DNA of 64,000 nt from JAJDGF01 sp031549325 (lineage in GTDB: Bacteria > Bacillota > Clostridia > Christensenellales > Aristaeellaceae): the NCBI GenBank assembly GCA_031549325.1, contig JAVBQA010000016.1, positions 1 to 64,000 of the forward strand, written 5' to 3'. Below the pieces are notes generated by a model, which was not told where the DNA came from, searched no databases, and saw only the letters and a program-made list of their open reading frames with translations. Positions 17,000 to 25,010 of this stretch are shown here, piece after piece (the stretch's first letter is position 1; every line of letters starts with the position of its first letter). A program made the position numbers and the translations under genes.

Positions 17000-17692
17000 A
17001 TGCAGTATTCGCACGAAGTTGAGCAAATGGTTTGTGTGGCCAAGGGCCCGAACCATGGTCCTGCGCCCATTCCCGAGGAGGGCAAGTGGGTACAGGCCAA
17101 GGAAATCAAGGACATCTCGGGCCTCACGCACGGCGTGGGCTGGTGCGCGCCGCAACAGGGCGCGTGCAAACTGACCCTGAACGTGAAAAACGGCATCATC
17201 GAGGAAGCGCTGCTGGAGACCATCGGCTGCAGCGGCATGACGCATTCGGCGGCCATGGCGGGCGAGATTCTGCCCGGCAAGACGCTGCTCGAGGCCATGA
17301 ACACCGACCTCGTGTGCGACGCCATCAACACCGCCATGCGGGAGCTGTTCCTGCAGATCGTGTATGGCCGCACCCAGTCGGCCTTCTCGGATGACGGGCT
17401 GCCGATCGGCGCGGGCCTGGAGGACCTGGGCAAGGGCCTGCGGAGCCAGGTGGGCACCATGTACGGCACCAAGGCCAAGGGCGCCAGGTATCTGGAGATG
17501 GCCGAGGGCTACGTCATCGACATCGCGCTGGACGGTGATGATGAGATCTGCGGCTACAAGTTCGTCTCCCTTGGCAAGATGATGGATGCCATCAAGAAGG
17601 GCGTGAGCCCGAATGAAGCCTACGAGAAGAACATCGGTACCTACGGGCGCTATGCCGACGCACCCAAACACATCGACCCGCGCAAGCAGTAA
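17000..17692 (+). CDS. Iron-sulfur cluster assembly scaffold-like protein (NifU_N/IscU-like)
   Basis: A 230-aa protein of the family usually annotated as an Fe-S scaffold that travels with the GGGtGRT protein. It has conserved cysteines in GVGWCAPQQGACKL, LETIGCSGMTH and TDLVCDAIN, arranged like the three ligand cysteines of IscU/NifU N-domains, followed by GRTQSAFSDDGLPIGAGLEDLGKG and a tail that real IscU lacks. It is 70-100 residues longer than IscU, so a standard SUF/ISC role is not assured. It is first of a two-gene unit with 14 bp to the next ATG. Confidence 0.75.
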   Translation: MQYSHEVEQMVCVAKGPNHGPAPIPEEGKWVQAKEIKDISGLTHGVGWCAPQQGACKLTLNVKNGIIEEALLETIGCSGMTHSAAMAGEILPGKTLLEAMNTDLVCDAINTAMRELFLQIVYGRTQSAFSDDGLPIGAGLEDLGKGLRSQVGTMYGTKAKGARYLEMAEGYVIDIALDGDDEICGYKFVSLGKMMDAIKKGVSPNEAYEKNIGTYGRYADAPKHIDPRKQ

Positions 17693-17706
17693 GGAAGGTG
17701 AATGCA

Positions 17707-18708
17707 ATGATTCGCTTTGAAGGATACGAGCGCCGCATCGGCAAGCTTCAGCCGGTGCTGGACAACCTCGGTTTTAAGGATTTTGAGGCGGTGAAGGCCT
17801 TCTGCACTGAGAAGGGCGTCGATGTAGACGCCATCGTGCGCGGCATTCAGCCCATCGCTTTTGAGAACGCCATCTGGGCGTACACCCTCGGATGCGCCAT
17901 CGCGCTGAAGAAGGGCGTGAAGGACGCCGCGTCCGCTGCGGAGGCGATCGGAGAGGGCCTGCAGGCGTTCTGCATTCCGGGTTCGGTTGCCGATCAGAGG
18001 CAAGTGGGCCTTGGGCATGGCAACCTGGCCGCCATGCTGCTGCGTGAGCAGACCAAGTGCTTCTGCTTCCTGGCCGGCCACGAGAGCTTCGCCGCCGCGG
18101 AAGGCGCCATCGGCATCGCCCGCACCGCCAACAAGGTGCGCAAAGAGCCGCTGCGCGTGATCCTGAACGGCCTGGGCAAGGACGCCGCCATGATCATCTC
18201 GAGGATCAACGGCTTTACCTATGTGCAGACCCAGTTCGACTACGCCTCGGGCGACCTGAAGATCGTCCGCGAGAAGGCTTACTCGGAGGGCGACAAGGCC
18301 AAGGTGCGCTGCTACGGCGCGGACGACGTGCGCGAGGGCGTGGCCATCATGCACAAAGAAGGCGTGGATGTGTCCATCACCGGCAACTCCACCAACCCCA
18401 CGCGGTTCCAGCACCCGGTGGCCGGCACTTACAAGAAAGAGTGCAACGACATCGGCAAGAAGTACTTCTCCGTGGCGTCGGGCGGCGGCACCGGCCGCAC
18501 GCTGCATCCGGACAACATGGCGGCGGGCCCGGCCAGCTACGGCATGACCGACACCATGGGCCGCATGCATTCCGACGCCCAGTTTGCCGGATCATCGTCC
18601 GTCCCGGCGCACGTCGAGATGATGGGCCTGATCGGCATGGGCAACAACCCGATGGTCGGCGCGACGGTGGCCGTCGCGGTGGCGATTGAGGAAGCGGGCA
18701 AGAAGTAA
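17707..18708 (+). CDS. GGGtGRT-family protein, function unknown
   Basis: A 333-aa soluble protein carrying the family's name-giving motif SVASGGGTGRTLHPDNMAAG near residue 260, followed by a strongly conserved C-terminus ending NPMVGATVAVAVAIEEA. Such proteins are widespread in anaerobic Firmicutes and Bacteroidetes and almost always lie beside the scaffold-like gene, as here, but have no established activity. Conserved cysteines (TLGCAI, FCIPG, TKCFCFLAGHE, KKECND) could bind a cluster passed from the partner. I prefer ATG 17707, which is spaced 7 nt from GGAAGGTG, over the GTG at 17698. Confidence 0.85.
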   Translation: MIRFEGYERRIGKLQPVLDNLGFKDFEAVKAFCTEKGVDVDAIVRGIQPIAFENAIWAYTLGCAIALKKGVKDAASAAEAIGEGLQAFCIPGSVADQRQVGLGHGNLAAMLLREQTKCFCFLAGHESFAAAEGAIGIARTANKVRKEPLRVILNGLGKDAAMIISRINGFTYVQTQFDYASGDLKIVREKAYSEGDKAKVRCYGADDVREGVAIMHKEGVDVSITGNSTNPTRFQHPVAGTYKKECNDIGKKYFSVASGGGTGRTLHPDNMAAGPASYGMTDTMGRMHSDAQFAGSSSVPAHVEMMGLIGMGNNPMVGATVAVAVAIEEAGKK

Positions 18709-18722
18709 AGCTTGATAAAGCG

Positions 18723-18760
18723 AAAAAACGATCCGGGCCACTTGGCCCGGATCGTTTTTT
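18723..18760. terminator. Bidirectional terminator
   Basis: A 17-bp perfect inverted repeat (18723-18739 with 18744-18760) starting with six A and ending with six T. It serves the GGGtGRT unit on the plus strand and the c-di-AMP operon on the reverse strand. Confidence 0.93.
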
Positions 18761-18796
18761 GTCTGCGTGCGGCGAGCGCGGCGCGAATGCCGCAGA

Positions 18797-20122
18797 TCAG
18801 AACAACGCGCCGACAATCGCGTACATAAACACCCCGTAGACCGTGCCAAGAAGCAGTCCGGCGGTGAGCGCCCAATCCTGCCACCGCCTGCGCGTGACCA
18901 GCGCCAGCATGGGGTATAGCGCGTACATGCCGGTCAGATAGCGCGGGCCGGACAGCAGCCAGGTGGGGGAGAGCGCGAACAGGAAATACAAAATGGCGTA
19001 GGCGCCGTCGCCCGGGTTTAGCCGCTTCCAGGTGAAGCCCATCAGCACCAGCGTCAGCGGCATGCACACCAGCTGGGGCAGCCACGTGCCCAGCCGTGAG
19101 CTCCAGTTGCCCGCGAACGCATACTCGAGCGTATAGCTCAGCGTTTTGTGGATGCTGCCGAATGTCTGGCCCCAGTGGTCCTTCTGGTATTCTAGGAACT
19201 TCAGCGGGTCGCCGGTGACCTGCCAGTTCAGCAGCAGATATGCGGCGAAGCCCAGCGCGATCAGGCAGCACAGCAGCGCGCCACAGGCGATGAAGCGCGC
19301 CTTGCCCGACTCCCTTTTGCGGGCGTCGCACAGAAACGCGTAGAACACCGGAACCGCGCACAACAGACCCAGCAGCCGCGTTGCCGAGGCCAGCGCGCCA
19401 AAGAGAATCGCCCAGCCCAGTTTTCTTTTTCGCGCCATCAACACGCACAGCAGCGTCAGCATCAGGAACAGCGACTCGCTATAGGGCACCGAAAAGAACA
19501 GCGACAGCGGCCCCAGCATCAGGTAGCGCAGCGCGCGCCGCCCGGCGGGGACGCCGTGGCTATGCTCCACCAGCAGCAGCAGCGCAGCGCCCGAAAACAG
19601 CAGGCAGACGCCCGACACGATGAACCCGACCGCCGCCTCCAAGCCGGGCGTGAAACAGCTGAAGATGCGCACGATCAGCGGATACAGCGGATAAAACACG
19701 ATGTGGAAGCGCGGGTCGCCCTGGTTCACGTACCAGTTTTTCGCGAGACCCACGTAATGATGGGCGTCCCAGCGCACCCAGGCGTTCAGCGGATACCGGA
19801 AAAAGTCGTCCAGCTTGCTGTCCCAATTGGAGACCGCAGTGATCGCGGGGAGCAGCTTCGCCAGGACGGGGAAGCGAACGGCAAGAGCGGGGGATGACTG
19901 CACGATGTAGCAGAGCAGCGCCGCGATGCCATAGATCAGCGCGCGGGAGACCAGCAGCCACAGCACAGACCGCAGCAGCGCCTCGCGCAGCGGCGTGGGC
20001 GCGACGGGAGGGCCCAGCGCGTCCGGCACGCGGAAATAGCGCCAGGCGCAGAGAACCAACAAGATGCCCACCGCGACGGAGCACGCGATGGGCAGCGCGG
20101 ATTGAATCAGATCTGACGCCAT
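18797..20122 (-). CDS. PIG-V-like membrane glycosyltransferase
   Basis: A 441-aa polytopic protein with about ten membrane spans. The first periplasmic loop carries FRYPLNAWVRWDAHHYVGLAKNWY, the WDxxHY pattern of PIG-V/GT-C mannosyltransferases, and PYSESLFLMLTLL follows as in that family. It probably transfers a sugar from a polyprenyl-phosphate donor to an extracytoplasmic acceptor; donor and acceptor are unknown. The ATG at 20122 lies one nt past the stop of the ATPase gene, with GGAG upstream, so the two are translationally coupled. Last gene of the cdaA operon. Confidence 0.72.
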   Translation of the reverse strand: MASDLIQSALPIACSVAVGILLVLCAWRYFRVPDALGPPVAPTPLREALLRSVLWLLVSRALIYGIAALLCYIVQSSPALAVRFPVLAKLLPAITAVSNWDSKLDDFFRYPLNAWVRWDAHHYVGLAKNWYVNQGDPRFHIVFYPLYPLIVRIFSCFTPGLEAAVGFIVSGVCLLFSGAALLLLVEHSHGVPAGRRALRYLMLGPLSLFFSVPYSESLFLMLTLLCVLMARKRKLGWAILFGALASATRLLGLLCAVPVFYAFLCDARKRESGKARFIACGALLCCLIALGFAAYLLLNWQVTGDPLKFLEYQKDHWGQTFGSIHKTLSYTLEYAFAGNWSSRLGTWLPQLVCMPLTLVLMGFTWKRLNPGDGAYAILYFLFALSPTWLLSGPRYLTGMYALYPMLALVTRRRWQDWALTAGLLLGTVYGVFMYAIVGALF

Positions 20123-20123
20123 G

Positions 20124-20819
20124 TCAAAACTCCATCCATTCGGGTTTGAGCAGCCGCTCGATGGGGTAGCTGGGCACGCCCGGATCGGGCAGCCGCTCGA
20201 GCACATCCGTCGTACCGCTGACACACAGGATGGGCACGCCGCATTCCCTTGAAACAGCCTCCAGGACAAGCTGGCCTTCCGCAAGCTGCTCGGGTTCGGT
20301 GTAGCCCCCCAAGTTCGCGTTGTTGATCAGCCCGGTGGGGGCGATCCGCGCGCGGCGGGCGATGCGATCGAGCAGGTGCAGGATCTGCTCCTTGGTCTCG
20401 GAGAACGGCCGGAACAGGTTCACCACGTAGTACAGGTCGGCCGGCTCGCGGTCGAAGTACGCCTTGTAGCCGCCCAGCGCCGCCGCGCCCGCGTCGTCGC
20501 CGCCCACGTCCAGCACGGTGCACAGGCTCTGGTCGGCGAACACCCGCGTGAACTCGGCAGACAGCACCGGCAGATCCACGCCTGACAGCGCATAGGGCGG
20601 ATGGATCAGCTGCACGCCTTTGTTGGCGAGCAGCGCGTGCTGTTCGGCGGAGCGGAAAAACGGATTTACGATGTCCAAATCGCAGATGCAGGCTTCGCGC
20701 CCGAGCGCCTTGGCCTCGATCGCCATGTTCAGCGCGATCTCGGTCTTGCCGCTGCCGTAGTGCCCCACAATGGCTTTGATTCTGCGCCCCTCAGACCAGG
20801 GTTTAAAGCGGTTATTCAT
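20124..20819 (-). CDS. P-loop ATPase (SIMIBI/MinD-like), function unknown
   Basis: A 231-aa cytosolic NTPase with Walker A GHYGSGKT at residues 19-26, then CICDLDIVNPFFRSAEQ resembling the switch I region of MinD/ArsA-type ATPases, CTVLDVGGDDAGAAALGG for Walker B/switch II and LINNANLGGYTEPEQL as a guanine/adenine-specificity segment. No deviant-Walker lysine pair (KGGxxK) of true MinD is visible. Its start overlaps the acidic membrane protein by 8 bp and its stop is one nt from the glycosyltransferase start, so the three products probably act together. Specific task unknown. Confidence 0.72.
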   Translation of the reverse strand: MNNRFKPWSEGRRIKAIVGHYGSGKTEIALNMAIEAKALGREACICDLDIVNPFFRSAEQHALLANKGVQLIHPPYALSGVDLPVLSAEFTRVFADQSLCTVLDVGGDDAGAAALGGYKAYFDREPADLYYVVNLFRPFSETKEQILHLLDRIARRARIAPTGLINNANLGGYTEPEQLAEGQLVLEAVSRECGVPILCVSGTTDVLERLPDPGVPSYPIERLLKPEWMEF

Positions 20820-21900
20820 CCTTGTCTCCATAGACCTCACGGGTGTGGCGTCGTGCGCGGCGGCTGGCCGACGCGGCGTCGGGCAGCGGATTTTTGACGG
20901 AATACCCCGTGCGCCAGTCCTGCTCGGCGGCCGGGGTCTCGGGCGCCAGCTCTACGTCGAGGGGTTGGTAGATCGAGGTGGCGTCCTGGACGGGTGGCTC
21001 GGCGCGCTCGTCCCCGCGGGCGGGGATGTTGGGCAGGTCGGACACCACCGCGTAAAAATCGTCGTCCGGGTCGTCAAACTCGTCGTCGTCCACCGAAAAC
21101 GGATCCTCGTCCGCGTCGTGGCGCCGCTTGCGCAGCATGCCCTTGAACCAGACGCGCTTCTGCGGCGCCTCGCCGTCATCCTCGGCGTCCTCGTCGGCGT
21201 CGAGCGCGCTCAAATCGGGATCCTCCCCGCCGTCAGCCTGCAGGAAATCCACGTCCTCGTCGTCGTCCAGTCCCTCTTCGTCGTATTCTTCGCCCTCGTC
21301 GTCATACAGCTGGTCGAAGCGGTCGTCGTCCTCTTCGTCGTAATCGTCGTCCTCGTCGAAGAATTGCTGGCGGGTGTGGGGGACGCGCTTGGGCGGCACG
21401 TAGTCGTCGTCCTCGTCGTAGGCATCCCGGCCAAAGAGGGGATCCTCCAGGTCTGGGCCGTCCTCTTCGTCTTCGTCTTCGTAGAGCTCGGCGGTCTCGT
21501 CGTCGGGCTGGTAGATGGGGCGTCCGGCGCGCCCAAGCTCACTGGCCCGGAAGTGTGCGCGCTTGTCTACCTTGGGCTCCAGCGGCCCAAAGCGGCGCAT
21601 CAGTTCCTCGTCGCTCAGGTCGATGTCGATGTCGTCGTCCATCAGCACGCGTTTCTTGTGGAACCACACCCAGTACGGGCGCCAGCGCACCAGCCACACC
21701 AGCCAGTCCGCGACCACGCCCAGCACAACCAGCGTCACCAGCAGCGTGACCCAGTTCTGGCTGAACCAGTTCAGCAGCGCGTTGCCGCTGCTGCCCTGAG
21801 CGCTGCTGGTCTGAAACATGCGGGCGATGCGGTCCGCGACCCAACGGATCCAGCCCAGCATGGCGTTCACAAACCCGTTGGCAAATTGATCTTGACCCAT
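20812..21900 (-). CDS. Single-pass membrane protein with extremely acidic tail, unknown function
   Basis: A 362-aa protein. An amphipathic N-terminus is followed by one membrane span at about residues 48-72 (WVTLLVTLVVLGVVADWLVW) and the basic stop-transfer segment RWRPYWVWFHKKR. The remaining ~280 residues are cytosolic by the positive-inside rule and packed with Asp/Glu, with several DEDDD-type runs at about 135-290, and a mildly basic C-terminus. No domain was recognised. Acidic low-complexity tails can bind basic partners or cations; that is inference. It sits between cdaR (with the family B element in the gap) and a coupled ATPase gene. Confidence 0.7.
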   Translation of the reverse strand: MGQDQFANGFVNAMLGWIRWVADRIARMFQTSSAQGSSGNALLNWFSQNWVTLLVTLVVLGVVADWLVWLVRWRPYWVWFHKKRVLMDDDIDIDLSDEELMRRFGPLEPKVDKRAHFRASELGRAGRPIYQPDDETAELYEDEDEEDGPDLEDPLFGRDAYDEDDDYVPPKRVPHTRQQFFDEDDDYDEEDDDRFDQLYDDEGEEYDEEGLDDDEDVDFLQADGGEDPDLSALDADEDAEDDGEAPQKRVWFKGMLRKRRHDADEDPFSVDDDEFDDPDDDFYAVVSDLPNIPARGDERAEPPVQDATSIYQPLDVELAPETPAAEQDWRTGYSVKNPLPDAASASRRARRHTREVYGDKDE

Positions 21901-21949
21901 ACGTTTACAGTTCCCTTTCCGGAATCAAAGATTTTGAGGATGACGCGCT

Positions 21950-22116
21950 CTAGGTAAGCGCTGATCAAAGCGGGCACCGGTCTTGAGGCGCCTTTTTCCG
22001 CTCCGGCGGCGGCGCTCTCCGCTTGAAATAGCTCTGCTATTCCTGCGCTCCGGCTTCTTGCCGGAACGAAAAATCCACCTCAGTCCCGGCGGTCGCTTTC
22101 ATCAGCGCTTACCTAG
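21950..22116. mobile_element. Short inverted-repeat (MITE-like) element, family B
   Basis: A 167-bp element with 23-bp terminal inverted repeats beginning CTAGGTAAGCGCTGAT, one mismatch, extending imperfectly to about 50 bp. Its ends are unrelated to family A, but the core CTCCGCTT (22017-22024), TAGCTCTGCTA (22029-22039) and TGC-CTCC-GCT-CTTGC pattern (22044-22061) matches family A positions 63-70, 75-85 and 89-106. The right end supplies the TAG stop codon of cdaR (22113-22115). Confidence 0.82.
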
Positions 22117-23408
22117 TTGATGGCGGTGATCGTCACATGCGCCACGGTGGGATCGCTCTTGCAGGCCAGCTCCGGGTAGCCGTCGATGTATACCTGGATG
22201 GGCAGGTCGAGGCTGCCTGGCTGCGTGATCTCGCTCAGGTCCACCTCGGCGCGCACATTCCCCTTGTGCAGGTCATTCAGCACGTTCATCGGGCCTGTGA
22301 CCGTCACGTCGATGCGCGGCTCGTCCAGCTTGGCCCGGAAGCCGCTCGGCAGGCCGACCTGGGTGATGGCGATTTTCGGAAGCTGCTTGGTGTCTTCCTC
22401 GTCGATGATGTTCACCGTCACGGTGACCGACTCGCTGGAGTAGTTCTTCACCTCGGGCAGCCTTTTGATGCGGGTGGTGGTGGTGAAGGTGCGCGTGTGG
22501 CCGGTGACGTCGATGGGTTCAATGGACACAGAGGTCAGCGAATCCAGCAGCACCTGATTGGCCGCCACCTGGATGGTACCCGGCTGCACCTCGGGGCTGC
22601 CGTCATAGGTGTATCCCTTGGGCAGCTCGCCCGTCAGGATCTCATCGATGTCGGTGGACACGGGGAGCAGCTTGTATGGATAAATATCCACCTGCACCGT
22701 GGCGGAACTCGAGGATTTTTCGAGCGGGCCAATGATCTCGTTGTTTTGCGCGTCCAGGATCTGCACCTGCTCGGTGCAACCCTGGGGCTCGGTGAAGCCG
22801 GTCATGTCCAGCGTCACCCGCGCCTGGGTGGCGCGCCGCACCAGCGAAGCCGGGCCGGAGATCATGATGCGCGACGGGTTGGGCGTGCTCAGGTTGTACC
22901 AGTATTTGTTGTCGTCCATCACGCCGTCTTTCTTGGGGTTGACGGGCACGTAGCGCTCGTCGCGGCTCTCGACTTCGACTTCAATGGTCTCGGGGGATAC
23001 TTGCAGCGCCGTGCCGTAGGTGGTGTATCCCTTTAGCTGCACCTGCTGCTTGCCCGCGTGGCGGATGCTGCTCAGATCCAGATCGGCGCGCACGCTGTTG
23101 CTGGTGACCAGGTTGTAGCTGCTTTGCGGCACCCGGACGTACACCCGCGCCGTGATCGGCTGGCTGTAGAGGTCGGTCAGCAGCGCCAGCCCGTTGTTGC
23201 CCAGCGTGGGCTGGCCGGCGATGGTCACCTCCACGGGAACGGTGATGTTGCGGGAGATGGTGGGATTGGCCGCGAAGACATAGCTCCACAGGATCACCGC
23301 GATCAGAACGCTCAGCAACTTGTACCACAGATTGTGGGACAGGGAACGCCATATGCCCAGGCCCGCCTTCTTGAGGAGGGGCAGCAGCTCCAGCTTGTCA
23401 GTCTTCAC
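22113..23408 (-). CDS. cdaR: CdaR, YbbR-repeat regulator of diadenylate cyclase
   Basis: A 431-aa membrane-anchored protein with one N-terminal span (LLSVLIAVILWSYVFAANP, about residues 31-49) and four YbbR repeats outside the membrane, each ending in a PETIEVEVE / PSRIMISGP / PGTIQVAA / PRIDVTVTGP type strand. CdaR binds CdaA and modulates c-di-AMP synthesis. It overlaps cdaA by 11 bp. The usual next gene, glmM, is absent; a family B element and the acidic membrane protein follow. The stop codon lies inside that element, so the last residues may have been changed by its insertion. Confidence 0.88.
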   Translation of the reverse strand: MKTDKLELLPLLKKAGLGIWRSLSHNLWYKLLSVLIAVILWSYVFAANPTISRNITVPVEVTIAGQPTLGNNGLALLTDLYSQPITARVYVRVPQSSYNLVTSNSVRADLDLSSIRHAGKQQVQLKGYTTYGTALQVSPETIEVEVESRDERYVPVNPKKDGVMDDNKYWYNLSTPNPSRIMISGPASLVRRATQARVTLDMTGFTEPQGCTEQVQILDAQNNEIIGPLEKSSSSATVQVDIYPYKLLPVSTDIDEILTGELPKGYTYDGSPEVQPGTIQVAANQVLLDSLTSVSIEPIDVTGHTRTFTTTTRIKRLPEVKNYSSESVTVTVNIIDEEDTKQLPKIAITQVGLPSGFRAKLDEPRIDVTVTGPMNVLNDLHKGNVRAEVDLSEITQPGSLDLPIQVYIDGYPELACKSDPTVAHVTITAIN

Positions 23409-24264
23409 GGCGAGACGCCCCCTTCCGCTTGGGCAGCACGCTGCGCAGCAGGCTGGTGTCCTTGGGCACGAACAGCTCGGTCAGCAGCGCCGACAGCGAC
23501 TTTTGATCCAGGTGCCGGGTGAGCCGGCCGTCCCGCGCCATGGAGATGATGCCGGTTTCCTCGGACACGATCAGCGTCACCGCGTCGGTGGTTTCGCTGG
23601 TGCCGATCGCCGCGCGGTGGCGGGTACCGAGCTCACGCGAGATCGAGCGGTCGTCCGACAGCGGCAATATGCAGGCCGCCGCGACGATTCGCCGGCTTCG
23701 GATGATCATGGCGCCGTCGTGCAGCGGGGTGTTGGGCTCGAAAATGTTTTCGATCAGCGGGGCTGAGATCTCGGCGTCGATGCGGGTGCCGGTGCTGGCC
23801 ACGTCGTCCAGACCCGTCTCGCACTCGAGAACCACCAGCGCGCCCACGCGGCGCTTGGCCAGGCTTAAGAGAGCCTGCGACAGCTCGGAAACGTCGTGCT
23901 CGGCCGACTTTTGCTCACGCCCGGTCAGCAGCGCGCTCCAAAACTTGTTGCGGCCGATGTGCTCCAGCCCGCGCCGAAGCTCGGGTTGGAACAGCACCAC
24001 CAGCAGCACCAGGCCGGTGTTCAGCACCTGCACCAGAATCCAGTTCATGGCGTTCAGCTGCAGGACCTCGGACAGCCAGGTCAGCAGGATGATGAACCCC
24101 AGGCCCTTCACCACCGAGTTGGCGCGGGTGTGGACGAACAGCTTCAGGATCTGATAAACCACGAACGCCACCAGCAGGATGTCCAGCACGTTGTGCCAGT
24201 CGGCGTGAGAGAAGATGTTGGTGAAAAGGTTGCCGATCTGACGCCCCAGGCTGTTGAACACCAT
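23398..24264 (-). CDS. cdaA: Diadenylate cyclase CdaA
   Basis: A 288-aa membrane enzyme that joins two ATP into cyclic di-AMP, the second messenger for potassium, osmotic and cell-wall homeostasis. Three N-terminal membrane spans (about 26-94) precede a DisA_N domain with LHDGAMII (DGA at 183-185) and TRHRAAIG (RHR at 215-217), the catalytic motifs. Start at 24264 follows GAAGAGG; a longer in-frame start at 24318 has no ribosome site. Its stop overlaps cdaR. Confidence 0.95.
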   Translation of the reverse strand: MVFNSLGRQIGNLFTNIFSHADWHNVLDILLVAFVVYQILKLFVHTRANSVVKGLGFIILLTWLSEVLQLNAMNWILVQVLNTGLVLLVVLFQPELRRGLEHIGRNKFWSALLTGREQKSAEHDVSELSQALLSLAKRRVGALVVLECETGLDDVASTGTRIDAEISAPLIENIFEPNTPLHDGAMIIRSRRIVAAACILPLSDDRSISRELGTRHRAAIGTSETTDAVTLIVSEETGIISMARDGRLTRHLDQKSLSALLTELFVPKDTSLLRSVLPKRKGASRRED

Positions 24265-24324
24265 CACGACCTCTTCACCTCTCATTCGTTGTTGATCGCA
24301 CCAGACTATGACGCGCAAAACGCG

Positions 24325-24897
24325 CTAAGGGTTGCGCGAATCGCCCCGCAACATGGCGTAAAGCGCCACGTCCACATACTTCCCCTTGTTGTATAGCCGC
24401 CCGCGCAGCGTGCCCTCGTACTGCATGCCCGCCTTCTGCATCACGATGCCGGAAGCCGGATTTAGGGTTTCGTGCTGGGCCTCCACGCGGTGCAGCGCCA
24501 GCTTGTCGAACGAGTAATTCAGAACCGCCTTGAGCGCCTCGGTCATCAGCCCCTGGTTCCAGTAGCGCCGGGAGAGGGAATAGCCCACCTCGGCGGCGTT
24601 GTTGTCCCGCTGGAACCACATGTAGCCGATGGTGCCGATGACCTTGCCGGTGGCTTTCAGCTCGATGCCCCAGGAGCTGGGCTCGCCCATCCGGTACTTT
24701 CTGAGCATGTAGCGCAGATAGGACTTGGATTCGGCGATGGAGGTGTGCGCGTCCCACAGCACGTGGCGCGCCACCTCGGCGTCGCAACAGTAGGCATAGA
24801 TGTCCGCCGCGTCCCGCATGGTGAGCTTGCGCAGCGCCAGCCGGGGCGTGTCCAGGGAGGGCATCAGCTCGAACGGCGTTTGTTGGTAGAACGTCAT
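24325..24897 (-). CDS. GNAT-family N-acetyltransferase (RimJ/RimL-like)
   Basis: A 190-aa acetyltransferase of the Acetyltransf_3 type. It has the N-terminal TPRLALRKLTMRDAADIY pattern, IGTIGYMWF for strand 4, and the acetyl-CoA binding loop LSRRYWNQGLMTEAL, then NPASGIVMQKAGMQYEG, typical of enzymes that acetylate ribosomal-protein or other N-termini. The substrate is not readable. It lies 60 bp upstream of cdaA on the same strand and may be co-transcribed; the ribosome site is weak (GTGAAG). Confidence 0.83.
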   Translation of the reverse strand: MTFYQQTPFELMPSLDTPRLALRKLTMRDAADIYAYCCDAEVARHVLWDAHTSIAESKSYLRYMLRKYRMGEPSSWGIELKATGKVIGTIGYMWFQRDNNAAEVGYSLSRRYWNQGLMTEALKAVLNYSFDKLALHRVEAQHETLNPASGIVMQKAGMQYEGTLRGRLYNKGKYVDVALYAMLRGDSRNP

Positions 24898-25010
24898 GGC
24901 TTCACGCTTTCATTCAATCTTGCGGGACGCGCACAGCGCGCCCTTCCGGGCGCTGCGCTCCCATTGGTCGCTGAATGCTGGAAGGGCGGCGGTGTGTGCC
25001 CGCGCTTGAA

